DNA of 64,000 nucleotides from Lachnoclostridium sp. (lineage in GTDB: Bacteria > Bacillota > Clostridia > Lachnospirales > Lachnospiraceae), in contig JAETRR010000028.1 of assembly GCA_021770065.1 (NCBI GenBank), forward strand, positions 1-64,000, given 5' to 3'. Below, piece after piece: positions 46,628-55,406 of the stretch; the stretch's first letter is position 1, and each line of letters opens with the position of its first letter. Under the pieces are notes generated by a model. That model worked only from the letters and a program-made list of their open reading frames with translations. It made no database searches and was not told the DNA's origin. Made by a program: the position numbers and the translations under genes.

Positions 46628-48037
46628 ATGAATGCACTGCATCAGATATGGGAGCAGCTTATAGAGGAGAGACTGAAACGTTTTCAGGAAGAACGATGGC
46701 GTCCGAAGCTTCACATTGCACCGCCTGCCGGGTGGCTTAACGATCCCAACGGCCTTTGCCAGTACAGGGGCGTTTACCATGCTTTTTATCAGTTCTGCCC
46801 TTTTAGCGCGGAGGGAGGGCTGAAGTTCTGGGGGCACTGCACCAGCAGGGATCTGCTTCACTGGACTTTTGAGGGGGTTCCTCTGATGCCGGATCAGCCG
46901 GAGGACTGCCATGGAGCTTATTCCGGTTCCGCACTTGTTGAGAATGAAAAAATGTACCTGTACTATACGGGAAATGTGAAGGAAACAGGAGAACATGATT
47001 TCATCCATACAGGCAGAAGAGCCTGTACCATGCTTGCCGTAAGCAAAGACGGGAAGAGCCTGGAGACAAAAGAGGTTCTGATGAACCATGAAGATTACCC
47101 TTCTGATCTGACGCGCCATGTGCGGGATCCCAAGGTGTGGAAAAAGAAGGATACTTATTACATGGTCCAGGGCGCCAGAACAATGTCGGACAGAGGCGTG
47201 GTGCTGCTCTTCTCCTCCGGGGACAAACGGCACTGGAGGTTTCTCGGCCGCTTTGAGACAGAAGAAGACTTCGGCTATATGTGGGAATGCCCGGATCTCT
47301 ATGAACTGGACGGACAGACAGTTCTGAGCATTTCTCCCCAGGGCGTGAAAGCAGACGGGCTGAAATATGCCAATCTGTATCAGAGCGTCACCTGCTTTCT
47401 GGAAGGAGATTTCTGCATGGGAGCACGGGTAAAGGAGTTTCGGGAGCTGGACGGCGGCTTTGACTTCTATGCGCCCCAGACCTTCCTTTCCGATGACGGG
47501 CGGAGAATTCAGATTGCATGGATGGGGCTGCCGGATGTGCAGGAATTCTACACCAATCCCACTGTGGAGGACGGCTGGCAGCATATGATGACCATTCCCA
47601 GAGAGCTGTCCGTCAAAAACGGTGTGCTCTGCCAGAATCCCGTCAGGGAGCTGGCCTGCTGGTGGAACCGTTCCCGTTCCTTTGAAGGAGATTTTGAGGG
47701 AGAGACAGAGTCCTGCTGTGAATTTGAACTGCACACCGAAGGCGGAAGCCTGGAGGTGCTCCTGGCAGGAGGACTGAAGCTTCGGTATCACGCAGAAGAA
47801 AAAATATTTTGGATGGAATTTACGGATTTAGTACTTGGGGCAGGCAGAACCGCACGGGGCCGGGAAGTACAGGAGCTGAAAAGCCTTCGGATCCTGATAG
47901 ACGTGTCCGGCGTGGAGGTGTTTCTGAATGGCGGGGAAGATGTATTTACCACTCGTTTTTATCCGGAGGAGAATGCATATACCATTCAGATAAAAGCGCC
48001 GGACTGCCGCGGAACATATTATTTTCATTCCCTGTAA
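46628..48037 (+). CDS. GH32 sucrose-6-phosphate hydrolase / beta-fructofuranosidase
   Basis: A 469-residue enzyme splitting sucrose 6-phosphate into glucose 6-phosphate and fructose. The five-bladed propeller has nucleophile Asp39 in WLNDPNG, transition-state motif RDPKVW and acid/base motif WECPDLY. A C-terminal beta-sandwich ends the protein. There is no signal peptide, so it is intracellular and acts on PTS-imported, phosphorylated sugar. The start follows GGAGG with 12-13 nt spacing. Confidence 0.95.
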   Translation: MNALHQIWEQLIEERLKRFQEERWRPKLHIAPPAGWLNDPNGLCQYRGVYHAFYQFCPFSAEGGLKFWGHCTSRDLLHWTFEGVPLMPDQPEDCHGAYSGSALVENEKMYLYYTGNVKETGEHDFIHTGRRACTMLAVSKDGKSLETKEVLMNHEDYPSDLTRHVRDPKVWKKKDTYYMVQGARTMSDRGVVLLFSSGDKRHWRFLGRFETEEDFGYMWECPDLYELDGQTVLSISPQGVKADGLKYANLYQSVTCFLEGDFCMGARVKEFRELDGGFDFYAPQTFLSDDGRRIQIAWMGLPDVQEFYTNPTVEDGWQHMMTIPRELSVKNGVLCQNPVRELACWWNRSRSFEGDFEGETESCCEFELHTEGGSLEVLLAGGLKLRYHAEEKIFWMEFTDLVLGAGRTARGREVQELKSLRILIDVSGVEVFLNGGEDVFTTRFYPEENAYTIQIKAPDCRGTYYFHSL

Positions 48038-48050
48038 AAGTTAAAAACTC

Positions 48051-48235
48051 CGCAGCAGGCTGACAAGGCATCAAGCCTGCTGCGCAGGAGTCAATAACCC
48101 CGCCGCAAGCAGCGGAGTATGAAATTTGATACGCCCCAAGGGGCGGGGTATTGACCCTCGCGGCATTCGCCAAATGTCTGCTTCGCAGCCGCTTGGCTCA
48201 TTGCTCGCGGGAATAAAAAACGGCCAAGGGCCTGA
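48051..48235. repeat. multi-hairpin intergenic region between GH32 and PTS genes
   Basis: Successive inverted repeats: CGCAGCAGGCT with AGCCTGCTGCG (48051-48084), GTCAATAACCCCGCC with GGCGGGGTATTGAC (48090-48104 and 48142-48155), CTGC-TTC-GCAG inside GCCAA...TTGGC (about 48168-48197), and GGCC-AA-GGGCC (48222-48232). No ORF and no T-run are present. It may be an insertion-derived repeat or an mRNA stability/processing region in the operon. Confidence 0.65.
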
Positions 48236-48253
48236 AAAAGAGAGGAGAACGTT

Positions 48254-50143
48254 ATGGACTACAGGAAAACAGCGGAAGAGATCTACGAAAAAGTCGGGAA
48301 AAAGGAAAATCTGATTTCCGCAGCTCACTGTGCAACCCGCCTTCGCCTGGTACTGGCAGACAATGCCAGGTGCGATGCAAAGGCAGTGGAGGAGATCGAC
48401 GGCGTAAAGGGAGTATTCAGCGCTTCGGGCCAGCTTCAAATCATCCTGGGGACGGGAACCGTCAATAAGGTATACGATGAATTTCTGGCCGTTTCCGGAC
48501 TGGCTGCGGCCAGCAAGGAGGATGCCAAGGCGGCAGCGGCAGCCAGGCAGCCCATTTACAAGCGGGCCATCAAGACACTGGGTGATATTTTCGTTCCCAT
48601 TATCCCGGCCATCGTGGCAAGCGGATTTTTGATGGGAATTATGGAAGCCTTGAACTTTATGGTAAATAACGGATTCCTGAACATCAACACTTCCGGTTCC
48701 ATCTTCGTATTTGCCAATCTCTTTGCCAATACGGCCTATGTGTTCCTGCCGATTCTGATCGCCTACAGCGCGGCGAAGGTGTTCGGGGGCAACCCTTATC
48801 TGGGGGCGGTTATCGGTATGCTGATGATTCATCCGGATCTTCAAAATGCCTGGACGGTGGCAAGCGAGGGCGTGCTCCGGACTCAGAAGGTATGGTTCGG
48901 GCTCTATGAGGTGGATATGGTAGGCTACCAGGGACACGTCATTCCGGTGATTATTGCAGTCTTTGTGATGTGTATGATTGAGAAGAAGCTGCATAAAATC
49001 GTTCCTGCCATGTTTGACCTGTTTGTAACGCCTCTGGTCAGCGTATTTGTAACAGGCTATCTTACCTACTCCGTCATCGGGCCGGTGTTTGTGGCCATTG
49101 AGAACGGAATCATCGGAGGCGTGCAGCAGCTGATTGCGCTGCCTATGGGAATCGGGAGCTTCTTAATGGGCGGTCTGTATTCCGCGACGGTTGTAGCCGG
49201 CGTTCACCATATGTATACGGTGATTGATGTGGGGCAGCTCGGCCTTTACGGTATGACTTACTGGCTGCCCCTGGCGTCTGCAGCCAACATAGCCCAGGGT
49301 GCGGCGACGCTGGCGGTTGCTTTAAAAACGAAAAACCAGAGAACGAAGTCTATGGCAGTACCTTCCGCTATGTCCTGTTTTATGGGAATTACGGAGCCGG
49401 CAATCTTTGGTGTGAACCTGCGTTTCTTTAAGCCGTTTATCTGCGGCGCTGTGGGCGGTGCCTGTGGGGCCCTGTATGCTTCTGTCGTGGGGCTTGGGGC
49501 AACGGGAACGGGCGTGACGGGAATTTTCGGACTGCTGCTGTGCCTGCATGATCCGGTTAATTACATTATAATGTTCCTCATTGCGGCGGGCGTATCTTTT
49601 GCATTGACCTGGATGTTCGGATATAAAGATCCGGAGGAAGCAGCCGGGACGGAGCAGCAAAAGGAGGAGGCAGCACCTTTCGTACATATAGACACAGAGC
49701 CGAATGCAGTGTACGCACCCGTGGAGGGACGGGTAATTCCCCACACGGAGATCGCAGATGCAACCTTTGCTTCCGGGGCTCTTGGAACGGGAGTCGGAAT
49801 CATTCCGTCAAAGGGAGAAGTGGCAGCGCCTTTTGACGGAGAGATTACAATGTTTTTTGATACGAAGCATGCCGTGGGCCTGGTGAGTGAGAGCGGAACG
49901 GAGATTCTGATTCATGTGGGAATCAATACGGTGGAATTGAACGGGAAGCATTTCCATGCTCTGAAAGAATCCGGTGCTAAGGTGAAGGCCGGAGAGCGTC
50001 TGCTGGAGTTTGATATGGAGGCAGTAAAAGAAGCCGGTTATGACATTACCACCGCAGTACTGGTGTCCGCACCGGAACAGGTGAAGGTTGTGAAGACCGG
50101 GGATGTGAAGGCTTTGGAGAAGATACTGGAGGTTGGAGAATAA
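48254..50143 (+). CDS. PTS sucrose-type EIIBCA transporter
   Basis: A 629-residue phosphotransferase permease of the glucose/sucrose-beta-glucoside superfamily. IIB (about 1-80) has phospho-acceptor Cys26 in SAAHCATRLRL. IIC (about 105-455) has around ten TM helices with HHMYTVIDVGQLGLYG. IIA (about 485-625) has VYAPVEGRVIPH and active His554 in ILIHVGINTVELNG. It imports and phosphorylates sucrose, feeding the GH32 enzyme. The substrate is inferred from the gene pair. The start follows GAGAGGAGAACG. Confidence 0.92.
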   Translation: MDYRKTAEEIYEKVGKKENLISAAHCATRLRLVLADNARCDAKAVEEIDGVKGVFSASGQLQIILGTGTVNKVYDEFLAVSGLAAASKEDAKAAAAARQPIYKRAIKTLGDIFVPIIPAIVASGFLMGIMEALNFMVNNGFLNINTSGSIFVFANLFANTAYVFLPILIAYSAAKVFGGNPYLGAVIGMLMIHPDLQNAWTVASEGVLRTQKVWFGLYEVDMVGYQGHVIPVIIAVFVMCMIEKKLHKIVPAMFDLFVTPLVSVFVTGYLTYSVIGPVFVAIENGIIGGVQQLIALPMGIGSFLMGGLYSATVVAGVHHMYTVIDVGQLGLYGMTYWLPLASAANIAQGAATLAVALKTKNQRTKSMAVPSAMSCFMGITEPAIFGVNLRFFKPFICGAVGGACGALYASVVGLGATGTGVTGIFGLLLCLHDPVNYIIMFLIAAGVSFALTWMFGYKDPEEAAGTEQQKEEAAPFVHIDTEPNAVYAPVEGRVIPHTEIADATFASGALGTGVGIIPSKGEVAAPFDGEITMFFDTKHAVGLVSESGTEILIHVGINTVELNGKHFHALKESGAKVKAGERLLEFDMEAVKEAGYDITTAVLVSAPEQVKVVKTGDVKALEKILEVGE

Positions 50144-50149
50144 GAGAGT

Positions 50150-50190
50150 AAAATCCGGGGCTGCCGCAAGATAAGGCAGCCCCGGATTTT
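50150..50190. terminator. bidirectional terminator
   Basis: AAAATCCGGGGCTGCC (50150-50165) pairs perfectly with GGCAGCCCCGGATTTT (50175-50190). A and T runs flank both sides, so it can serve both the PTS gene and the convergent alarmone synthetase gene. Confidence 0.92.
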
Positions 50191-50248
50191 ATAAGCATCC
50201 CGCAGGAATTCTGCTGCGTGCCAATCGGGCATGAATTCAATGAGGGCT

Positions 50249-50989
50249 CTATTTTGTATAAGGATTCAAGGGAATCTCCAGTTTTTCCAGCTTGTCCAGC
50301 CACGAATTGTGGAAATGCTCGTTGGAATAGATCTGGTTCTTGATGGCAAGCATCCTGGCATCTGTCTGGGCGATGATATCCGCGCATTCCTTCAGTTCGG
50401 CAGAAACAGCCTCCGGATTCTCAACATCCTGCTTATACTTTAACTGGTGATCCACGCTGGCCCAGAAGTCCATGGCTATAGTACGTATCTGTACCTCTAC
50501 ACGCATGGTTTTTTTCTGCTCAGAGAAGAATACCGGAATCTCTACAATTAAGTGCAGGCTGCGGTAGCCGTTGGGCTTGGGATTCTGAATGTAATCCTTT
50601 TTGCGGATAAGGGTAATGTCATCCTGCTTAAGCAGCATATCCGCAATGGCATAAATATCATCAATGAAGGAACAGATCACCCGTATTCCGGCTACGTCAT
50701 TCAGTTTTTCCTCCACGGCCTCTACCGTGAAGGGTGCGTCATAGCGTTTCAGTTTCTGAATAATGCTTAAAGGCCGTTTGATGCGTGAGGTAATGTGCTT
50801 GATGGGATTGCGCTTGTGGCGGATGCTCAGTTCATCGTTTAATACCTCCAGCTTGGTGCGGACTTCCCGGATGGCACAATTGTACATCATCATCAGTTCC
50901 TGGAACTGAATCGCCTGGTTTGCAAAATGGTTCGGTATCTCCGGAAGAATTTCTGTATCCGTGTAGGAGGTATGTGCTTCATGTTCCAT
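50249..50989 (-). CDS. RelA/SpoT-domain small alarmone synthetase
   Basis: A 246-residue protein with a (p)ppGpp synthetase domain only and no HD, TGS or ACT domain. Motifs include NDVAGIRVICSFIDDIYAIADML, PKPNGYRSLHLIVE and VEVQIRTIAMDFWASVDHQLKYK. It would transfer pyrophosphate from ATP to GDP/GTP. The start at 50989 has CGGAG 7 nt upstream; an earlier ATG at 51070 starts 3 nt after the preceding stop and would add 27 residues by coupled translation. It is the last gene of a minus-strand operon with the ComFB-like and ParA-like genes. Confidence 0.9.
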   Translation of the reverse strand: MEHEAHTSYTDTEILPEIPNHFANQAIQFQELMMMYNCAIREVRTKLEVLNDELSIRHKRNPIKHITSRIKRPLSIIQKLKRYDAPFTVEAVEEKLNDVAGIRVICSFIDDIYAIADMLLKQDDITLIRKKDYIQNPKPNGYRSLHLIVEIPVFFSEQKKTMRVEVQIRTIAMDFWASVDHQLKYKQDVENPEAVSAELKECADIIAQTDARMLAIKNQIYSNEHFHNSWLDKLEKLEIPLNPYTK

Positions 50990-51073
50990 ATCATTGCTCC
51001 GATTTTCTTCAGTGTTTCTCATTATCTGCAGTTTATCCGGATGCAGGGTACGATCCTGCCTCTGTATCATCCG

Positions 51074-51967
51074 TCAGTGGCGCGGATTGTCCTTTACCTG
51101 GGTACAGGCTTTTAAGGCTTCCACCGTAACCTGGCTGATAAGCCTGCTGGAATAATAGCTGACCAGAGGGTCTACCGCATGCCTGTCCACAATGCGGTAT
51201 TTGGCAGGAAGCCCGCTTAAAGTCAGGGCAATTGTATCCGCTATGCAGCGATCACAGGTGCAGACCTCAAACTGCTTCATAAAATAAATAATCTTATCCT
51301 CCACTACACGCTGCATTACATTCAGCATCACGTAATCCGGTTCCGGCTCGGAAGGAGGTTCCGGTGAAAGCTCTGCCGCTTCTTCCGTTTCCGGTGAAAG
51401 TTCTGCCGCTTCTTCCGTTTCCGGTGAAAGTTCTGCCGCTTCTTCTTTTGCTTCCGGTGAAAGTTCTGCCGCTTCTTCTTTTGCTTCCGGTGAAAGTTCT
51501 ATCACTTCTTCTTCCGGCTCCGGCTGCAGAGGAGCAGGAGGTTCTTCCCTGTCTTCTGTCTCCTCAGCTGCAGGAGAAGACTCAGTCTCTGCTTCGGGCT
51601 CCTCTGCTGCGGGAGGAGTTTCCGTTTCTGCCTCCGGTTCTTTTTCCGCCGCAGCAAAAGCAGCCCTCTCTTCTTTTTCCAGCTCTTTCAATAAGTCATT
51701 GTGAATCTGTTCTGCTAACGGATCGGCTTCCTTTGCTCCGTTATCAATGATAGAAATGTTAGAAGGAACCTCCAGAACGGCATCCGTCTGGGTTTTGGCA
51801 GCCGCCGGTGCAGGAGGTGCCTCCTTCTTTTCTTTCTCCGGTTCTGCAGTCCCGGCTTCAGCCTCAGCCTTTGGCTGCTGTGTCTCTTTTTCCGGTTCTC
51901 CGCCCGAATCCTGCTGACCCGAGAGTAAATTCAAAACATGTGCGGTCTTATTACTTTTGCGTGCCAT
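51074..51967 (-). CDS. ComFB-domain protein with long acidic repeat linker
   Basis: A 297-residue protein. The start at 51967 (MARKSNKTAHVLNLLSGQ) follows AGGAGG. The middle (about 25-205) is a low-complexity Glu/Ala/Pro region with tandem ELSPEAKEEAA-type repeats. The C-terminus (about 210-290) resembles late-competence ComFB: NVMQRVVEDKIIYFMKQFEVCTCDRCIADTI and LSGLPAKY, with the Cys-x-Cys-x2-Cys cluster that could bind zinc. ComFB-type domains have been described as c-di-nucleotide receptors in some bacteria; that function is not shown here. It overlaps the ParA-like gene by 17 bp. Confidence 0.75.
   Translation of the reverse strand: MARKSNKTAHVLNLLSGQQDSGGEPEKETQQPKAEAEAGTAEPEKEKKEAPPAPAAAKTQTDAVLEVPSNISIIDNGAKEADPLAEQIHNDLLKELEKEERAAFAAAEKEPEAETETPPAAEEPEAETESSPAAEETEDREEPPAPLQPEPEEEVIELSPEAKEEAAELSPEAKEEAAELSPETEEAAELSPETEEAAELSPEPPSEPEPDYVMLNVMQRVVEDKIIYFMKQFEVCTCDRCIADTIALTLSGLPAKYRIVDRHAVDPLVSYYSSRLISQVTVEALKACTQVKDNPRH
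51356..51510 (-). repeat. tandem repeat inside the ComFB-domain gene
   Basis: Five imperfect units of 30 or 36 bp containing CCGGTGAAAGTTCTGCCGC encode the AELSPE(A/T)-type repeats. The two unit lengths suggest slippage or unequal recombination; copy number may vary between strains. Confidence 0.8.
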
Positions 51968-52709
51968 GGAGAACCTCCTGCTGACTGATCTTATACAATA
52001 CCTCCCGGACAAATGCCTTGTAATCTAAGGAGGGTTTGGAATGCGGAGCATAGTCATAGATACTCTCTCCATGGGCCGGAGCTTCCGCAACGGTGACGCT
52101 GGGCCGGATCTGTATCTCAAAGACAGAACTGTTAATCTGGGCGGCAATATTCTCTGCCATCTCTTTCACCTCACGTGCAAGGATGGTGCGCCGGTTAAAC
52201 TTTGTCAGCACAATCCCCAGGACATGAAGGTGCGGGTTCACGGACTGCTGTACCGAGCTGATGGTTTCCTTAATCTGAGCCACGCCCACAATACTGAGAA
52301 TCTCCGCAACCATGGGAATAATCAGGTAATCAGCCGCCGCATAAGCGTTGACCGTCAGAATATTCAGAGCGGGCGGCGTGTCGATGATGATAAAATCATA
52401 GCGGTTCTCTATGGGCATCAGAAGCCGCTTGAGCATCAGTTCCCTTCCGGGTTCGCCGAACTCAAGTTCCGCGCTGCTTAACAGAATATTGGATGTAATA
52501 AGATCACAGTAATCCGTAGGCTGAATAGCAGCTTCAATGGGAATCTGATATTTGAATACCTCATAAATGGTCTTCGAATCTTCGATATCAAGGCCGAGAC
52601 TGAATCCGAAGTTGCCCTGGGGATCCAGATCAATGCCAAGTACTTTTTTGCCCTCTCTGGTAAGTCCGGCTGCCAAAGCACTTGAAGTTGTTGCAATGAT
52701 TGTAGCCAA
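51951..52709 (-). CDS. ParA-family protein lacking the Walker A motif
   Basis: A 252-residue protein with clear ParA features: LGIDLDPQGNFGFSLGLD, FIIIDTPPALNILTVNAY, VLTKFNRRTILAREV and VAEAPAHGESIYDYAP. The N-terminus reads MATIIATTSSALAAGL. In ParA proteins the deviant P-loop, NQKGGVGKT, stands between the TIIA strand and TTSSALAAGL; here it is absent without a frameshift. The TTG start has GGAGG at 8-nt spacing and the only plausible start region. It should not bind ATP normally. It may be a recent deletion, or a regulatory homologue working with another ParA. Confidence 0.8.
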   Translation of the reverse strand: MATIIATTSSALAAGLTREGKKVLGIDLDPQGNFGFSLGLDIEDSKTIYEVFKYQIPIEAAIQPTDYCDLITSNILLSSAELEFGEPGRELMLKRLLMPIENRYDFIIIDTPPALNILTVNAYAAADYLIIPMVAEILSIVGVAQIKETISSVQQSVNPHLHVLGIVLTKFNRRTILAREVKEMAENIAAQINSSVFEIQIRPSVTVAEAPAHGESIYDYAPHSKPSLDYKAFVREVLYKISQQEVLHGTQK

Positions 52710-52772
52710 AGTAAATTCCTCCGTTTCTCTAATTTCTCAATGCTTGTCATCCATAAAAATAAAATCAAGTAT

Positions 52773-52799
52773 TAACTAAAGTATACTATATGCCGATAA
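52773..52799 (+). promoter_or_regulatory. sigma-28 (FliA/SigD) type promoter of fliD
   Basis: TAAC (52773-52776), a 15-bp spacer and GCCGATAA (52792-52799): a perfect -10 octamer and three of four -35 bases. It lies 123 bp before fliD. The gap 52710-52922 between the divergent parA-like and fliD genes holds no further gene. Confidence 0.8.
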
Positions 52800-52922
52800 A
52801 TAAGTACAGAGTAATTTCGAAAATGTATAAAAATGAAGTGCCGGTTTTTCTTTGGACGGTTCACGGAAGACGTGCCGGAGGGAAAGCGCAAAAAAGAAAA
52901 AGGGATAAAAGGAGTGGTTAAT

Positions 52923-55337
52923 ATGGCTAACATAAGCAGCCTTAGCGGATCTACCAATAATGCCATGTCAAGCTTAAGAGGCTATGGCGGACTGGCCAGC
53001 GGACTGGACAGAGATGAACTGATCGAGGGAATGACATCGGGAACACAGACAAAGATTACCAAGCAGGAGCAGGCAAAGACAAAGCTTGAGTGGCAGCAGG
53101 AGGCTTATCGGAATATCAGTGATAAGATGATTGCTTTTGCCAATAAATATACGGCTACCATGTCCTCCAGCACCAACCTGTTCAGCGCTGCTTTCTGGGG
53201 AGCGGCCAGTACCAGTGTGCAGGGGATTAACAGTAAGTATATCAGTGTGGCGGGTGCCAATAAGACAGCGGCAGCCAATGTGACCATTATGGGCGTGAAG
53301 CGGCTGGCGCAGAATGCCAAGATGATGTCCTCGTCCGCAGTATCCGACCGGAAGCTGACAACCGGCGAGATTAATACGGAAGATATGGAAATCAGCACAT
53401 TGGCAGGAAAGAATCTTCAGTTTAAGATTGGCGGAAAGTCCTACAGCGTTTCCCTGTCTTATGGAACGGGAGAGCCTTTTAAGACTGCACAGGAAGCGGC
53501 AGATGCCTTTAACGAGGCAATGAAGAAGGTAGAAGTCAGTGAGACGAGCGGTTCCGGTAAGCAGACCCTGTATGATTCCGTAGAGATAGGCGTGGATGCC
53601 GACGGAAAATTCACAGTAAATCAGAAAAACAATGCGGTTGTGCTGTCCGGCGGTACCGCTCTGGAAGCCATGGGATTTAAGGAACAGGTAGATGCCGCAA
53701 AGAAGAACGGCAGATTAGGGCTGGAGGTTGCAGGCTTAAAACAGGGAGGAACATCGGCTGCAGAAGAGGCGAAGCTGTCTGAGACCCAGACCCTGGCCCA
53801 GCGCCTTGGCGGAAAGAGCCTGTATTTTAATTACAACGGTACAAGTAAGGAGATTAAGCTTCCTTCCGCCGAAGATATTAAGAACAATATCAACGGAAAA
53901 GACGGCGGCTTAGAGTATGTAAAGAAAGAACTGCAGAAAGGCCTGGATGCCGCTTTCGGCGAGGGAAGAGTAGAAGTAGATCTTAAAGATAATAAGCTTA
54001 CCTTTAAAACTACTGTGCCGAATGAGAAAAATGACGACGGTACTTCCAAGGAAGATAAAACCTCCACTCTCAGCATTTCGGACGGCAGTACTTCCGTTAT
54101 GTCCTCCTATGGCGGACTGGGAATTACGGCGGGAGAGTCCAACCGCTTGAATTTGAATGCCGGCATTAAGGATTCCGGCTTAAACGGCGCTGGCAGTATG
54201 GATCCCGACAAGACCTACAAGCTGAAAATCAATAACAAGGAGTTTGAGTTTACGGCAAAAGATTCCATTAAATCCATTATGGATAAGATCAATAAGTCTG
54301 ATGCGGGCGTAAAGATATCTTATATGTCTACAGCTGATAAGTTTGTTATGGAATCCACAGTCGGAGGAGCCTCCGGTTCCATCAAGATAGAGCCCGGTGA
54401 TCCGGATGCCGACGGAGCGGCTCTTCTGTTCGGCGCACAGGATCCCGCAGAAGGTGACAAGGGTTATACCATTGCAGACGGCCAGGATGCCATCGTTGCC
54501 GTGAAGTATGCGGGTTCTGACGAAGTGGTTGAACTGACCAGGGGAAGCAACAGCTTCTCCATTGACGGCCTAAATATCACTGCCAAAGGAACATTCGGTT
54601 ACGGGAAAGACGGTAAGGTAAGCACAGATCCCGAGGATGCCGTAACCTTTGAGACGAATGTGAGCTCCGAGAAGATGGTAAGCGCCATCTCCGATATGGT
54701 AAAGGAATACAATGAGATTCTGGAGCTGGTGAACTCCCACGTGAGCACCCGTCCGGATAATGATTACTTCCCTCTGACCGATGAGCAGAAGAAGGAGATG
54801 AGCGAGAGCGAGATTAAGCTCTGGGAGGAAAAGGCGAAATCAGGAATTCTCTTCGGTTCCAGCGAGCTGCGCAGCCTGGCTGACGATCTGCGGTGGGCGA
54901 TTCTTCCCAAGGATCAGCAGGCTATGGAGGCTATGGGAATCTCCGTATCCAGCAGCTGGCAGGACAATGGCAAGCTTTCCTTCGACGAGACAAAGTTCAA
55001 GGCGGCTCTGGAGCAGGATCCCGATGCGGTACAGGAGGCATTTACCAGATCCGACGGCATTGCATCAAATCTTAAAAATACCATGGATAAGTATGTAAAG
55101 ACCATGGGAGCCACGAAGGGTATTCTTATTGAGAAGGCCGGCTCCACACATGCGCCGACCAGTATGCTGAGCAACTCTCTGAAGAGTGAGATTGATGATG
55201 TGGATAAGATTCTGGAGAATCTTAAGGCCCGTTTAAAGTCTGAACAGGACCGCTACATCAGCCAGTTTACACAGCTGGAGACACTGATTTCCCAGATGAA
55301 TTCTCAGAGCAGCTACTTAAGCGGAATGGGCTTCTGA
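52923..55337 (+). CDS. fliD: flagellar filament capping protein FliD
   Basis: An 804-residue hook-associated protein 2. ATG 52923 follows AAAAGGAG. The FliD N-terminal domain has YGGLASGLDRDELIEGMTSG and a coiled coil. A large variable centre (about 180-580) is followed by the C-terminal domain with SSEKMVSAISDMVKEYNEILE, a LSFDETKFKAAL motif and a coiled-coil end (KILENLKARLKSEQDRY). It forms the pentamer-like cap that folds flagellin at the filament tip. It is long for FliD, as in other Lachnospiraceae. Confidence 0.93.
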   Translation: MANISSLSGSTNNAMSSLRGYGGLASGLDRDELIEGMTSGTQTKITKQEQAKTKLEWQQEAYRNISDKMIAFANKYTATMSSSTNLFSAAFWGAASTSVQGINSKYISVAGANKTAAANVTIMGVKRLAQNAKMMSSSAVSDRKLTTGEINTEDMEISTLAGKNLQFKIGGKSYSVSLSYGTGEPFKTAQEAADAFNEAMKKVEVSETSGSGKQTLYDSVEIGVDADGKFTVNQKNNAVVLSGGTALEAMGFKEQVDAAKKNGRLGLEVAGLKQGGTSAAEEAKLSETQTLAQRLGGKSLYFNYNGTSKEIKLPSAEDIKNNINGKDGGLEYVKKELQKGLDAAFGEGRVEVDLKDNKLTFKTTVPNEKNDDGTSKEDKTSTLSISDGSTSVMSSYGGLGITAGESNRLNLNAGIKDSGLNGAGSMDPDKTYKLKINNKEFEFTAKDSIKSIMDKINKSDAGVKISYMSTADKFVMESTVGGASGSIKIEPGDPDADGAALLFGAQDPAEGDKGYTIADGQDAIVAVKYAGSDEVVELTRGSNSFSIDGLNITAKGTFGYGKDGKVSTDPEDAVTFETNVSSEKMVSAISDMVKEYNEILELVNSHVSTRPDNDYFPLTDEQKKEMSESEIKLWEEKAKSGILFGSSELRSLADDLRWAILPKDQQAMEAMGISVSSSWQDNGKLSFDETKFKAALEQDPDAVQEAFTRSDGIASNLKNTMDKYVKTMGATKGILIEKAGSTHAPTSMLSNSLKSEIDDVDKILENLKARLKSEQDRYISQFTQLETLISQMNSQSSYLSGMGF

Positions 55338-55406
55338 TGCGGGAGATTGTAAGGGAGTTCCAGCCTTTGGAAGAGAAGCATAGAAAGGATAAGAAGTGAA
55401 ACAGTG

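Noticed and set aside
46355-47791. 478-codon open frame on the minus strand opposite the GH32 gene
   Set aside because: It overlaps a clear GH32 enzyme and the end of the regulator, with no recognisable domain. Coding shadow.
52478-52768. Alternative minus-strand frame that might restore a normal ParA N-terminus by frameshift
   Set aside because: Its translation contains no P-loop, and the ParA frame itself has a well-spaced ribosome binding site and continuous homology, so a frameshift does not explain the missing motif.
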